In this document: in pieces, positions 14,859 to 22,572 of the stretch
Numbering within the stretch: position 1 is the stretch's first letter
Layout: every line of letters begins with the position of its first letter
NCBI GenBank assembly: GCA_946482345.1
Contig: CAMLRJ010000008.1
Span: 1 to 22,572 of the forward strand
Source: an uncultured Cellvibrio sp.
Lineage (GTDB): Bacteria > Pseudomonadota > Gammaproteobacteria > Pseudomonadales > Cellvibrionaceae
Direction: 5' to 3'
Length of the DNA: 22,572 nt
Translations under genes and position numbers: made by a program
The notes under the pieces: generated by a model
What the model was told of the DNA's origin: nothing
Database searches by the model: none
The model's input: the letters and a program-made list of their open reading frames with translations, nothing else

Positions 14859-16463
14859 ATGCGTAATTCCACTTTTTTATTGGGCATTGCATCTCTGATG
14901 CTTGCCACCACCGCATCAGCGGCCAATCGTCCTTCGGGTTATACAACGATTTGTAATGAAGGAAAAACCTGCAGCTTGAGCAGCCCAACTACTGTCGCTT
15001 ATGGGCGCGCAGACAAATTTACATTCAAGGAATTGAGTGGCAGTTTTATTTGTGGTGAAGTGACTTTTGGTGCGGGCACCAAAGTTTCCGGCGGTACAAA
15101 TGAATGCTCCATTTCGAAATCCACAACCAGTTCGATTTCATCCAGTCGATCTTCCAGTTCCAGCAGAAGTTCTTTATCCAGCAGCTCACTCAGCACAAGC
15201 CAATCCTCATCAAGCTCAAGCCGCTCAACAACCAGTTCATCGATCAATTCTTCCAGCAGAAGTTCAAGCTCGGTTTCGAGCAGCTCATCAAGCAGTTCTT
15301 CGATATCAGTACCACCAACACCGGTTGGTGACGGATTGGTAGGTTGGGGCAGATTACACACTGATGGTTTGCCAACGGGCGGCGCAGGAGGACAATCCTG
15401 TACAGCAACTTCACTCGCCACTCTGCAATCCTGTATTTCAACAGCGAGCAGTGGCTCCAACAAAAATATCCCTTGGACTATTTACGTGAAAGGCTACATT
15501 GATGGCGCCACCAATGCTGATGGCACGGGTTACACACAACAACGTATTTCACGCGCGAATACATCTCTGATTGGCGTTGTGGAAAATGGTGTAATCCCAA
15601 CACTCAATGCTGTGTGGATTAACATTAGCGGCTACAACAATATTATTGTGCAAAATGTGCGGTTTGTTGCAGGTAAAGATCCATCCTGGTCCTATGAAAA
15701 CTTTTCAAAATGTACCTACACCGATAAAGATTACTGTGCATCAAATGCTGAACCTGATGCTATCACTTTACAAAATGTACAACGCGCCTGGATCGATCAC
15801 TGCGAATTTACCGATGGTGCCGATTTTAACGGTGTGAACAGCAACAAAGCGTTTTATAAAATGTACGATGGCTTATTGGATATCAAAAAAGGTTCGGATT
15901 ACATCACTGTTTCTTACAACAAATTCAGTAATCACGACAAAACCATGTTGATCGGATCTTCCGATGTTATCGACGGCGATTATCGCATCACTCTTTATCG
16001 CAACTGGTTCCAATATATTGGCCAACGCAGCCCGCGTGTTCGTAATGGTCAACTGCATATCCTCAACAATCTGTACGAAAACACCAAGCGCACAACGGAA
16101 GATCGCCCTTATTTTTCAACCTATGTAATTGGCCTGGGATTCAACAGCAAAGTATTCTCCGAGCGCAATGCATTTGATATTCAGGGCGCCGCTGCTACCG
16201 ATCTGGTTTCAGCCAACTTTGATGGATGGGGACAATATTTCACTGATGTTGGCTCATGGTTAAACGGTGCTAATGTTGATCTCAACGCGGCAGCGGCAAA
16301 TGTAATCAACGCTAAAAATATCGAAGAGGGCGATTCAAAACCCTTCCTCGGCCCTGTTACCTGGTCACCCTCCGATCATTACAGCTATACGCCATTAACG
16401 AGTGCTGTTGATGTACGCACACAAGTTAAAGCCAATGCCGGTGTTGGAAAAATTACGCCATAA
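14859..16463 (+). CDS. Pectate lyase, polysaccharide lyase family 1, with N-terminal module and Ser linker
   Basis: A 534-residue secreted enzyme cleaving polygalacturonate by beta-elimination with Ca2+. The signal peptide ends near ATTASA. Residues about 22-87 are the four-cysteine module shared with the upstream protein. Residues about 88-150 are a poly-Ser linker typical of Cellvibrio-like secreted enzymes. The parallel beta-helix PL1 domain (about 155-534) shows AWIDHCEFT (about 309-317), then GLLDIKKGSDYITVSYNKF and NHDKTMLIGSSD, and GQRSPRVRNG with the catalytic Arg (around residue 390-395). Together these are the PL1 vWiDH and RxPxxR signatures. A strong terminator follows. It is probably co-regulated with the upstream module protein through the shared upstream block. 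Product spectrum cannot be read from sequence. Confidence 0.95.
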   Translation: MRNSTFLLGIASLMLATTASAANRPSGYTTICNEGKTCSLSSPTTVAYGRADKFTFKELSGSFICGEVTFGAGTKVSGGTNECSISKSTTSSISSSRSSSSSRSSLSSSSLSTSQSSSSSSRSTTSSSINSSSRSSSSVSSSSSSSSSISVPPTPVGDGLVGWGRLHTDGLPTGGAGGQSCTATSLATLQSCISTASSGSNKNIPWTIYVKGYIDGATNADGTGYTQQRISRANTSLIGVVENGVIPTLNAVWINISGYNNIIVQNVRFVAGKDPSWSYENFSKCTYTDKDYCASNAEPDAITLQNVQRAWIDHCEFTDGADFNGVNSNKAFYKMYDGLLDIKKGSDYITVSYNKFSNHDKTMLIGSSDVIDGDYRITLYRNWFQYIGQRSPRVRNGQLHILNNLYENTKRTTEDRPYFSTYVIGLGFNSKVFSERNAFDIQGAAATDLVSANFDGWGQYFTDVGSWLNGANVDLNAAAANVINAKNIEEGDSKPFLGPVTWSPSDHYSYTPLTSAVDVRTQVKANAGVGKITP

Positions 16464-16482
16464 TTTTTCTATTCACTTGAAT

Positions 16483-16522
16483 AAAAAATAACCCGCGTGA
16501 GAAATCAGGCGGGTTATTTTTT
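16483..16522. terminator. Bidirectional Rho-independent terminator between pectate lyase and uppP
   Basis: A perfect 14-base inverted repeat (AAAAAATAACCCGC with GCGGGTTATTTTTT) has a 12-base loop and A/T tails on both sides. It lies between convergent genes and would terminate both. Confidence 0.92.
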
Positions 16523-16545
16523 GGAAGAATTTTTTGAATATTGTT

Positions 16546-17364
16546 TCAGGCACCCCACTTCACAATTCCAAAATAAGCCGTAATCAAAATAATTAAACCA
16601 AACACAATGCGATACCAGGCAAATATTTCATAGGTGTGATTTGCAACAAAACGCACCAAGGTTCTAATGGCGAGCCAGGCGCTGAAAAATGCGGTAATAA
16701 AACCGGCAGCAAATACCGGGGCATCACTTGCGTCTAAAAATTCGCGGTGTTTGTAGATGTCATAAAAAGTGGCGGCGAACATTGTCGGCACTGCCAGAAA
16801 AAAAGAAAATTCAGCGGCAACTTTTCGATTTAATCCAATAAATAATCCACCAATAATTGTTGCGCCTGAACGCGATGTTCCGGGGATCATTGAGACCACT
16901 TGAAACAAGCCGATTTTGAGTGCATCAGTCCATTGCATATCGTCTACGCTACTGACGCGTTCCTGATGTTGACGACGTTCTGCCCATAGAATCACTAAGC
17001 CACCCAGAATTAACATAGTGGCGACGCTGAGTGGATTAAACAAATAAGTTTTGATGATCGAAATAAACATCACACCGATGATTGCCGCAGGTAAAAAAGC
17101 AATCAACAAATTCATAATGAAACGCTGTGATTGATTGTCATTGAACATGCCCAGTGCAACCTGGGTAAACTTTTTACGATATTCAACAACTACCGCCAAA
17201 ATTGCGCCCAGCTGAATTGCAATTTCAAATACATGCCCATCGTTTTTAAAACCGATAAGGTCGCCAACTACAATCAAATGGCCTGTACTGGATATGGGTA
17301 GAAATTCAGTTAAGCCTTCAACAATACCCATCACAATTGCTTTGAAAATCAAAATTAAATCCAC
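16546..17364 (-). CDS. uppP: Undecaprenyl-diphosphate phosphatase (UppP/BacA)
   Basis: An integral membrane enzyme that dephosphorylates undecaprenyl pyrophosphate to recycle the lipid carrier for peptidoglycan and other envelope polymers; it also gives bacitracin tolerance. The N-terminal motif GIVEGLTEFLPISSTGH and the second motif PGTSRSGATIIGG are both intact, with the catalytic Glu, Ser and Arg residues present. About seven or eight hydrophobic helices span the 272 residues. I choose the GTG at 17364 because it follows GGGG at suitable distance and gives the family's usual N-terminal length. A TTG at 17376 is an alternative adding four residues. It stands alone, convergent with the pectate lyase. 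Confidence 0.95.
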   Translation of the reverse strand: MDLILIFKAIVMGIVEGLTEFLPISSTGHLIVVGDLIGFKNDGHVFEIAIQLGAILAVVVEYRKKFTQVALGMFNDNQSQRFIMNLLIAFLPAAIIGVMFISIIKTYLFNPLSVATMLILGGLVILWAERRQHQERVSSVDDMQWTDALKIGLFQVVSMIPGTSRSGATIIGGLFIGLNRKVAAEFSFFLAVPTMFAATFYDIYKHREFLDASDAPVFAAGFITAFFSAWLAIRTLVRFVANHTYEIFAWYRIVFGLIILITAYFGIVKWGA

Positions 17365-17455
17365 GCTTATCCCCAACCCTTTTAAATAAAAAGCTGCGCA
17401 AGTCTGATTTAAAAGCTCGGGGTTCGCAATTCTTTTACTACAAACTTTTACCAGA

Positions 17456-17495
17456 TTGCGACTTGTGCCGGTATACGAAAAGGTATCTTGCGACT
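17456..17495 (+). promoter_or_regulatory. Paired TTGCGACT direct repeats upstream of the DUF4136 gene
   Basis: TTGCGACT occurs at 17456-17463 and 17488-17495, 32 bases apart (about three helical turns), with GGTATAC and GGTATC between. They lie 35-75 bases before the DUF4136 start. This is compatible with a regulator binding two sites on one face of the DNA, but chance is not excluded. Confidence 0.3.
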
Positions 17496-17530
17496 AGAAT
17501 TCTCCAGTACAGGTTGAGGAGAACTCCAAA

Positions 17531-18061
17531 ATGCTTCGTTTATCCAAATTCATTTCCTTTGTGTTACTGATCCTGATTTCAGGCTGCGCATCGGTAAAAT
17601 ATGCAGATGACTTCAAATCAGGCACAGATTTCAGCAATATCAAAACCTACAGCTGGCGTGCAGCGACTGTGGACATAGCGGGTACGGACAAGGCTTATTT
17701 GCAACAACTTGTGGATCAACAACTGCAATCCCAGGGCTATCAATTGGTGACGCAAAACGCAGATGTTTTGGTGGATTTGCAAGTGTTTTCCAGGGTTAGC
17801 AAAGGGGGTAATACCAGTATCGGTATTGGCATAGGTTTGCCAATTGGTCGTAATGGCAGCTTCGGTTTGGGCACAGGCAAAACGCTCGGGCAGGGCAAAC
17901 AGGAAGGTGTAATCATTATTGATATCACTGATCAGGCCAGTAATACATTAATCTGGCGTGGTAACGCAGAAGGGGTTCCTCTACTCTATTTCAGCCTTAA
18001 ATCCGAACCCAAATTGCGTGAAAATATTCGTCAGACATTGATGCAATTTCCACCCAAATAA
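17531..18061 (+). CDS. DUF4136-domain lipoprotein
   Basis: A 176-residue lipoprotein. The signal peptide ends with the lipobox ISGC (Cys19, then Ala-Ser), so outer-membrane sorting is likely. The mature part starts VKYADDFKSGTDFSNIKTYSWR, the standard opening of DUF4136. It continues with a Gly-rich strand region (SIGIGIGLPIGRNGSFGLG) and LIWRGNAEG near the C-terminus, also typical. The function of DUF4136 proteins is not established. TTGAGGAGA provides a strong ribosome-binding site before the ATG. A terminator follows the gene, so it seems to be transcribed alone. Confidence 0.9.
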   Translation: MLRLSKFISFVLLILISGCASVKYADDFKSGTDFSNIKTYSWRAATVDIAGTDKAYLQQLVDQQLQSQGYQLVTQNADVLVDLQVFSRVSKGGNTSIGIGIGLPIGRNGSFGLGTGKTLGQGKQEGVIIIDITDQASNTLIWRGNAEGVPLLYFSLKSEPKLRENIRQTLMQFPPK

Positions 18062-18082
18062 TTTTATTTATCACTCATAAAA

Positions 18083-18117
18083 TGGCGGCACTTATTTCTT
18101 GAATGCCGCTGTTTTTT
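18083..18117 (+). terminator. Rho-independent terminator after the DUF4136 gene
   Basis: GCGGCA (18085-18090) pairs with TGCCGC (18104-18109) around a 13-base loop and is followed by a six-T run. It begins about 20 bases after the stop codon and lies before the next gene's true start. Confidence 0.7.
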
Positions 18118-18137
18118 CTTTCGAACAAGTTTATTTT

Positions 18138-19055
18138 ATGCCGAAAAATGTTCGCCTTTCACTGGAAGGCTTGTTGTTATTATTGGGCATGGCGATTGGA
18201 TGGGGAATCAATTGGCCGATCATGAAAACCATCTTAAATGAAGTGCCACCACTTACTTTTCGTGGATTTTGTTTGTTCACCGGAGGGCTGGGAATTTTAC
18301 TCATCGCCAAATTGGGTGGACACCAATTATCGATTGCAAAAATTCATTGGAAAAAAGTTTTCTGGATTTGTTTATTCAATATTTTTGCCTGGAATTTAAT
18401 GGCGACTTATGGCTTAAGCCTTTTACCGGCAGGACGATCTGCCTTGCTGGGTTACACCATGCCCATCTGGGCAGTTTTGTTGTCTGTCTGGATTCTAAAA
18501 GACCCGTTTAATTCACGCACTCTGATCGCCCTGATACTCGGCATGGGTGGCATCTTTACCTTAATGATCGACAGTATTTTTCAATGGTCACATCAGGGTA
18601 ATCAGACTTCGTTATTAATAGGCGCATTACTGATGCTCGCTGCGGCTTGGTGTTGGGCATTGGGAACCAATCTGATGAAGCGCTGGGCATTACCCGTCAA
18701 TTCAGTTGTGTTGACCGGATGGCTATTGTTGCTCGCCAGCCTGCCAACCATTATCGGAGCGGCAGCGGTGGATGGAATCCCGGTAAAACTGCCCAGCAGC
18801 CTGATTATCTGGGGCATTATCTACAACGTATTGATTGCCTTTATGTTTTGTTATTGGGCATGGGTCAGGATTATTGAAATCACCCCCGTCAGCATTTCAT
18901 CTTTGTCGTCCCTGCTAACTCCGCTAATCGGCGTTTTCAGCAGCATCTGGCTACTCAACGAAACCCCGGGATGGCCGGAATTTTCAGCCGCCGCTTTGAT
19001 ATTGGGAGCAGTGGCGGTGGTGAATTGGCAATCGAGAGATAAGAGTCAATTATGA
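18138..19055 (+). CDS. EamA/DMT-family transporter
   Basis: A 305-residue inner-membrane protein of the drug/metabolite transporter superfamily. Two EamA repeats of about five helices each are seen, with GMAIGWGINWPIMK and LLPAGRSALLGYTMPIW in the first and the WAWVRIIEITPVSISSLSSLLTPLIGV segment in the second. Substrate is not predictable; relatives export amino acids and other metabolites. The ATG at 18138 is preferred. An in-frame TTG at 18099 would place the start inside the terminator hairpin of the preceding gene and add 13 residues unlike the family. No strong ribosome-binding site is visible. Confidence 0.88.
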   Translation: MPKNVRLSLEGLLLLLGMAIGWGINWPIMKTILNEVPPLTFRGFCLFTGGLGILLIAKLGGHQLSIAKIHWKKVFWICLFNIFAWNLMATYGLSLLPAGRSALLGYTMPIWAVLLSVWILKDPFNSRTLIALILGMGGIFTLMIDSIFQWSHQGNQTSLLIGALLMLAAAWCWALGTNLMKRWALPVNSVVLTGWLLLLASLPTIIGAAAVDGIPVKLPSSLIIWGIIYNVLIAFMFCYWAWVRIIEITPVSISSLSSLLTPLIGVFSSIWLLNETPGWPEFSAAALILGAVAVVNWQSRDKSQL

Positions 19056-19174
19056 TTAGAAAAAATTCTAGCCAGAGCTACCCTTATCTGATAGTTTGCT
19101 GCCCCTTCTTGATTCTGCCTTGGTATAAATCCGAGCGCAGGGAATTGATACTGCGAGTCTTACGAGGCTGATTT

Positions 19175-19618
19175 ATGGCGAAAAAAAGTCCATCTACTGA
19201 AACCCTGGCCTTGCGTCCTTTTGTTCCTTATGAGGAAAAGAAAGGCGAAAGCTATATGAATGACAATCAAAAGCTTCACTTCAGACAATTGCTGCTGAAC
19301 TGGCGCTCGGAGTTAATGGAAGAAGTTGACCGCACTGTTAGCCATATGAAGGATGAAGCGGCTAACTTCCCTGATCCGGCTGACCGTGCCAGTCAGGAAG
19401 AAGAGTTCAGCCTTGAGCTGCGCACACGAGATCGCGAGCGTAAACTCATCAAAAAAATTGACTCTACTCTGGAGTTAATCGAGAACGATGATTACGGTTA
19501 TTGCGATGCCTGCGGTGTTGAAATCGGTATACGTCGCCTGGAAGCTCGCCCCACTGCCACCTTGTGTGTTGACTGCAAAACTCTGGCAGAAATCAAAGAA
19601 AAACAAGTCGGTAGCTGA
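19175..19618 (+). CDS. dksA: RNA polymerase-binding transcription factor DksA
   Basis: A 147-residue DksA, which enters the RNA polymerase secondary channel and works with ppGpp to control rRNA, amino-acid and stress genes. The coiled-coil tip carries DPADRASQEEEFSLELRTRDRERKL, with the functional acidic residues present. The C-terminal zinc finger C-x2-C (YCDACG) and C-x2-C (LCVDCK) is intact. Length is typical for gammaproteobacterial DksA. GAGG lies upstream of the ATG. It is followed after five bases by gluQ, the well-known dksA-gluQ arrangement. Confidence 0.97.
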   Translation: MAKKSPSTETLALRPFVPYEEKKGESYMNDNQKLHFRQLLLNWRSELMEEVDRTVSHMKDEAANFPDPADRASQEEEFSLELRTRDRERKLIKKIDSTLELIENDDYGYCDACGVEIGIRRLEARPTATLCVDCKTLAEIKEKQVGS

Positions 19619-19623
19619 TTGCA

Positions 19624-20532
19624 ATGACCTTCACAGGTCAGCAACAACCTTATACAGGGCGCTTTGCGCCCTCTCCCTCAGGCCCACTCCATTTTGGTTC
19701 TCTGGTTACCGCACTGGGTAGCTTTCTTGATGCCCGCTCCCACAAAGGACGATGGCTGGTACGCATGGAGGATCTTGATCCTCCTCGTGAACAAGCCGGT
19801 GCTGCCGATGAAATTTTGCACTGTCTTGAAGCTCATCATCTTTTTTGGGATGGCCCGGTGCTTTACCAAAGTCATCGTCATGATGCTTATGAAAAATGTT
19901 TGGATTTTTTGAAATCCCGCGATTGGATTTACGCCTGCGATTGTTCGCGACAGGAATTGCATATCACACAGGGAATTTATCAAGGACGCTGTCGCAACCG
20001 ACAAACAGATGTGCAATTTCCCTGTGCGTGGCGATTGAAACTTTATGATTTACCTGATCACAGATCTTCAGAAACACAAACATTTGTTGATTTGATTCAA
20101 GGGCTGCAAATACAGAATTTACGCACTGAAGCAGGCGATCAAATTTTAAAACGTCGTGATGGTTTTTATGCTTATCAGCTGGCCGTTGTACTGGATGATA
20201 TTGAACAGAAAATCACGCATATCATCAGGGGACGGGATTTGTTGGATGTCACTGCACGACAAATATTTTTTTTCAATTTACTCAAAGCAAACACACCACA
20301 ATTTGGTCATCTGCCTCTGGCGATCATGCCGAATGGACAAAAACTCAGCAAACAAAATAAAGCACCCGGAATTAATCCTGAAAATGCCAATCAGAATCTT
20401 TGGCACGCTTTGCAGTTTTTGGGGCAACATCCACCTGCAGAATTAAAACATCAAACTCCAAACCAGCTGCTGGATTGGGCAATATCCAATTGGCAATTGA
20501 CTCGAATTCCAACAAAGGATCAAGTTGTTTAG
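19624..20532 (+). CDS. gluQ: Glutamyl-Q tRNA(Asp) synthetase
   Basis: A 302-residue truncated glutamyl-tRNA synthetase paralogue that attaches glutamate to the queuosine base at position 34 of tRNA-Asp. The class I signature appears as PSGPLHFGS (HIGH equivalent, residues about 17-25) and KLSK (KMSKS equivalent, residues 240-243). The zinc site is C105, C107, Y119 and C123, as in the family. The anticodon-binding domain of full GluRS is missing, as it should be. It is co-oriented with dksA at five bases spacing and probably co-transcribed. Confidence 0.96.
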   Translation: MTFTGQQQPYTGRFAPSPSGPLHFGSLVTALGSFLDARSHKGRWLVRMEDLDPPREQAGAADEILHCLEAHHLFWDGPVLYQSHRHDAYEKCLDFLKSRDWIYACDCSRQELHITQGIYQGRCRNRQTDVQFPCAWRLKLYDLPDHRSSETQTFVDLIQGLQIQNLRTEAGDQILKRRDGFYAYQLAVVLDDIEQKITHIIRGRDLLDVTARQIFFFNLLKANTPQFGHLPLAIMPNGQKLSKQNKAPGINPENANQNLWHALQFLGQHPPAELKHQTPNQLLDWAISNWQLTRIPTKDQVV

Positions 20533-20650
20533 TCTGCCAAAAAAACTCTTTTCATAAATGGAATAGTTTCTGCATTCTTTCGGCTATTACAGAAAGCCTG
20601 GATTGGGCTACACTGCCCGAAAATCGTTAACTCAATGCAGAATAACAATC

Positions 20651-20833
20651 ATGAATAACGCGCGTCTGGTCATTTTGCTGTTGCTCATCGCTTATATTTT
20701 TTCACCAACCTTGCTCAACTGGATATTAGACCCCGAGGGCGCATGGTATCGCCCGTTTATCGCATGGGCATTGGTGATTCTGCTGGCATTTGTGATGCAG
20801 ATTAAACGCAAGAATTACCACGAATTTGACTGA
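20651..20833 (+). CDS. Small two-helix membrane protein, CbrX-like
   Basis: A 60-residue protein with two hydrophobic helices (LVILLLLIAYIFSPTLLNWIL and PFIAWALVILLAFVMQI) and a charged C-terminal tail KRKNYHEFD. A small membrane protein in exactly this place, between gluQ and cbrA, is known in Pseudomonas as CbrX. The assignment rests on position and topology, not on sequence comparison. Its stop codon is one base before the cbrA ATG (TGATATG), so it probably couples translation of the kinase. An upstream in-frame ATG at 20603 is rejected because the helix begins after 20651. Confidence 0.8.
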   Translation: MNNARLVILLLLIAYIFSPTLLNWILDPEGAWYRPFIAWALVILLAFVMQIKRKNYHEFD

Positions 20834-20834
20834 T

Positions 20835-22572
20835 ATGAATTTTGATCCCAGCCAGGTTGTACTCATAGGGTTAGGTTATTTGCTGCTGCTATTCGGCATA
20901 GCCTACATTACCGAGAGAGGATTTATTCCCGACAAGATCACCAGTCATCCGGTGACTTACATTTTGTCTCTGGGCATTTTTGCCAGCGCCTGGGCTTTTT
21001 ATGGTGTTGTGGATCTGGCCTTTCAATACGGTTATGGTGCACTGGCTTACTATCTCGGAACCGGTGCGCTCTTTTTGTTCGCACCTGTTGTGCTTGCACC
21101 GCTGGCGGAACTGGCACGGCGCCATCAGGTGCATTCACTTGCTGACCTTCTGGTATTCCGCTATCACAGCCGCACCATAGGCGCCCTGACAACACTCTGC
21201 ATGCTCGGCGGCATATTGCCCTTGATGGCACTGCAAATACAGGCCATTGCGGACACCATGCATATCCTGACCGTCAGCGCCAATCCCCACCTGCCCAATG
21301 ACGAATCAGGCTTGACCTTCAAAGCGGTAATGGCGCTCTGTTATTGCGTGATTCTGGCGTTATTTACCATTTCATTCGGTGCCAACCGTGAACAGCACAA
21401 GGGACTGGTTACCGCCATGGCATTTGAGTCCTTGCTAAAAGTCTGCGCACTGACGGCCATAGGTTTGCTGTCAGTTTTTGGTGTATTTGGTGGACTTGAT
21501 GGTCTTGATAGATGGCTTCTGGATCACCCCGAAAATCTGGCGTTGTTACACCAGCCTATCCACAATGACTCGGCACACACCCTGTTACTGGTATTCGTTG
21601 CCACGGCTGTGACCATGCCGCACATTTTTCATCTGGGGCTGGCAGAAAACCCTCTGATGCGAAATTCACATACAGTGACCTGGGCCTTCCCCTTATTTCT
21701 GTTGCTGATGGCCATACCCGTATTTCCTATTCTCTGGGCAGGAGCCGATTTGTCAGTCAACTTGCCACCCCAGTATTACACTCTGGGAGTCCCCATTGCT
21801 TTTGGTTCTCCAGGGCTGACTTTGCTGGCATTTGTCGGCGGATTGTCCGCAGCGACCGGTGCTATGGTGGTGATCTCATTGGCACTATCAACCATGGTGA
21901 TGAATCATCTGCTGCTACCTATTCTCAAGCTGCGAACCAAAGATGATCTCTACAGCCAACTGCTCTGGATTCGACGGATTCTGATCGCCGCTATTTTCCT
22001 CGGTGGCTACCTGTTTTACTGGACACTTGATAATCAGTACAGCTTGACCAATCTGGCAATGACAGCCTTTATCGAAACCCTGCAATTCCTGCCGGGAACT
22101 TTTGCGATAGTCTTCTGGAGCCAGGGCAGTCGTCGAGGCGTTATTGTCGGCCTGGCTATTGGCACTTTTGTCTGGGCGCTGGGATTATTGCTACCTATGA
22201 TGACCGGCATCCACTATATCCAGCTTCCTTTTACCGATTTTGCTATTCCTGTGGGGCCTAACTACTGGAGCCAGGTAACGCTGATTTCGGTTGGTTTGAA
22301 TACCTTGTGCTTTTTGATTTTTTCGCTCCTGACCAGGAAAACCAGCGACGAGGAATACAGTGCTGACCTTTGTTCCGCCGATGAATTGAGTCATCCGGTT
22401 CGGCAAGCACTGGATGTTCACTCTGCTGCTGATTTCAAAACCCGTCTCGCCAAACCCTTGGGCAAAGTGACTGCGTCACGCGAAGTGGATAATGCATTAC
22501 GAGAACTACAATTCAGTATCAACGAACGCCGCCCCTATTCGTTGCGTCGTTTGCGCGATCAAATTGAAGGCA
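20835..22572 (+). CDS. cbrA: Sensor kinase CbrA, 5' part (transporter-fused), truncated by window end
   Basis: An open frame of 579 codons without a stop runs to the window edge. It starts MNFDPSQVVLIGLGYLLLLFG and has about thirteen hydrophobic helices resembling a sodium/solute symporter, with ITERGFIPDKI and FGANREQHKGLVTAMAFES segments. After about residue 495 it becomes soluble, with charged helices (FKTRLAKPLGKVTASREVDNALRELQ). This is the N-terminal SLC5-like part of CbrA, which senses or transports histidine and controls carbon/nitrogen balance through CbrB in Pseudomonas. The PAS, HisKA and ATPase domains must lie beyond the window. Position after dksA-gluQ-cbrX supports the call. 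GC content is higher than in the neighbouring accessory genes. Confidence 0.9.
   Translation, partial: MNFDPSQVVLIGLGYLLLLFGIAYITERGFIPDKITSHPVTYILSLGIFASAWAFYGVVDLAFQYGYGALAYYLGTGALFLFAPVVLAPLAELARRHQVHSLADLLVFRYHSRTIGALTTLCMLGGILPLMALQIQAIADTMHILTVSANPHLPNDESGLTFKAVMALCYCVILALFTISFGANREQHKGLVTAMAFESLLKVCALTAIGLLSVFGVFGGLDGLDRWLLDHPENLALLHQPIHNDSAHTLLLVFVATAVTMPHIFHLGLAENPLMRNSHTVTWAFPLFLLLMAIPVFPILWAGADLSVNLPPQYYTLGVPIAFGSPGLTLLAFVGGLSAATGAMVVISLALSTMVMNHLLLPILKLRTKDDLYSQLLWIRRILIAAIFLGGYLFYWTLDNQYSLTNLAMTAFIETLQFLPGTFAIVFWSQGSRRGVIVGLAIGTFVWALGLLLPMMTGIHYIQLPFTDFAIPVGPNYWSQVTLISVGLNTLCFLIFSLLTRKTSDEEYSADLCSADELSHPVRQALDVHSAADFKTRLAKPLGKVTASREVDNALRELQFSINERRPYSLRRLRDQIEG

Noticed and set aside
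18099..18137. TTG-started extension of the EamA transporter
   Set aside because: The extension lies within the terminator hairpin and T run of the preceding gene.

Overview
The window looks like a chromosomal segment of a plant-polysaccharide-degrading gammaproteobacterium of the Cellvibrio/Cellvibrionaceae type. The evidence is long poly-serine linkers in secreted proteins, a family 1 pectate lyase, and the gene order dksA-gluQ-small membrane protein-cbrA, which is known from Pseudomonas and its relatives. Base composition is moderate, somewhat AT-rich in most of the window and visibly more GC-rich in cbrA. I see no tRNA, rRNA, CRISPR, insertion sequence or phage gene.

Left part (1-4649). 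An ECF sigma factor and its zinc-binding ChrR-type anti-sigma factor lie on the minus strand with overlapping ATGA. Divergent from them is a lipoprotein built of four DUF4397-type repeats. Its upstream region carries TGATCC-18 bp-TAAGCC, which matches the promoter type I recall for ChrR-linked sigma factors, so this lipoprotein is the best candidate local target of the sigma/ChrR pair. A weaker match with the same spacing precedes the sigma gene. A strong terminator and then ugd (UDP-glucose 6-dehydrogenase) follow.

Middle minus-strand block (4650-10519). This reads right to left as a tight export operon: periplasmic adaptor, ABC ATPase and two FtsX/MacB-type permeases. Behind it lie a secreted small protein whose start overlaps the last permease stop, a VOC/PhnB-like protein, a 3' remnant of an L,D-transpeptidase-like gene, and a small lipoprotein gene whose signal peptide is split by a frameshift at a double T7 tract. 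An extragenic inverted-repeat element sits between adaptor and ATPase genes, and a TGTCAC-N9-GTGACA dyad lies upstream of the adaptor.

Cell-wall and pectin block (10700-17376). Two L,D-transpeptidases of different families are divergently transcribed; the larger has a Ser-rich insertion inside its peptidoglycan-binding region. Next come two tandem secreted proteins that share an N-terminal four-cysteine module, a poly-Ser linker and a conserved upstream block, but have different C-termini: a fibronectin-III-like domain in the first and a pectate lyase in the second. A perfect 14-bp-stem terminator separates the lyase from convergent uppP (undecaprenyl-diphosphate phosphatase).

Right part (17531-22572). 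All plus strand: a DUF4136 lipoprotein, an EamA-type transporter, dksA, gluQ, a 60-residue CbrX-like membrane protein and the 5' part of cbrA, a transporter-fused sensor kinase that runs off the window end.

The observations most worth following up are the sigma/ChrR promoter match before the DUF4397 lipoprotein, the duplicated module pair with its shared upstream block, and the frameshifted lipoprotein.
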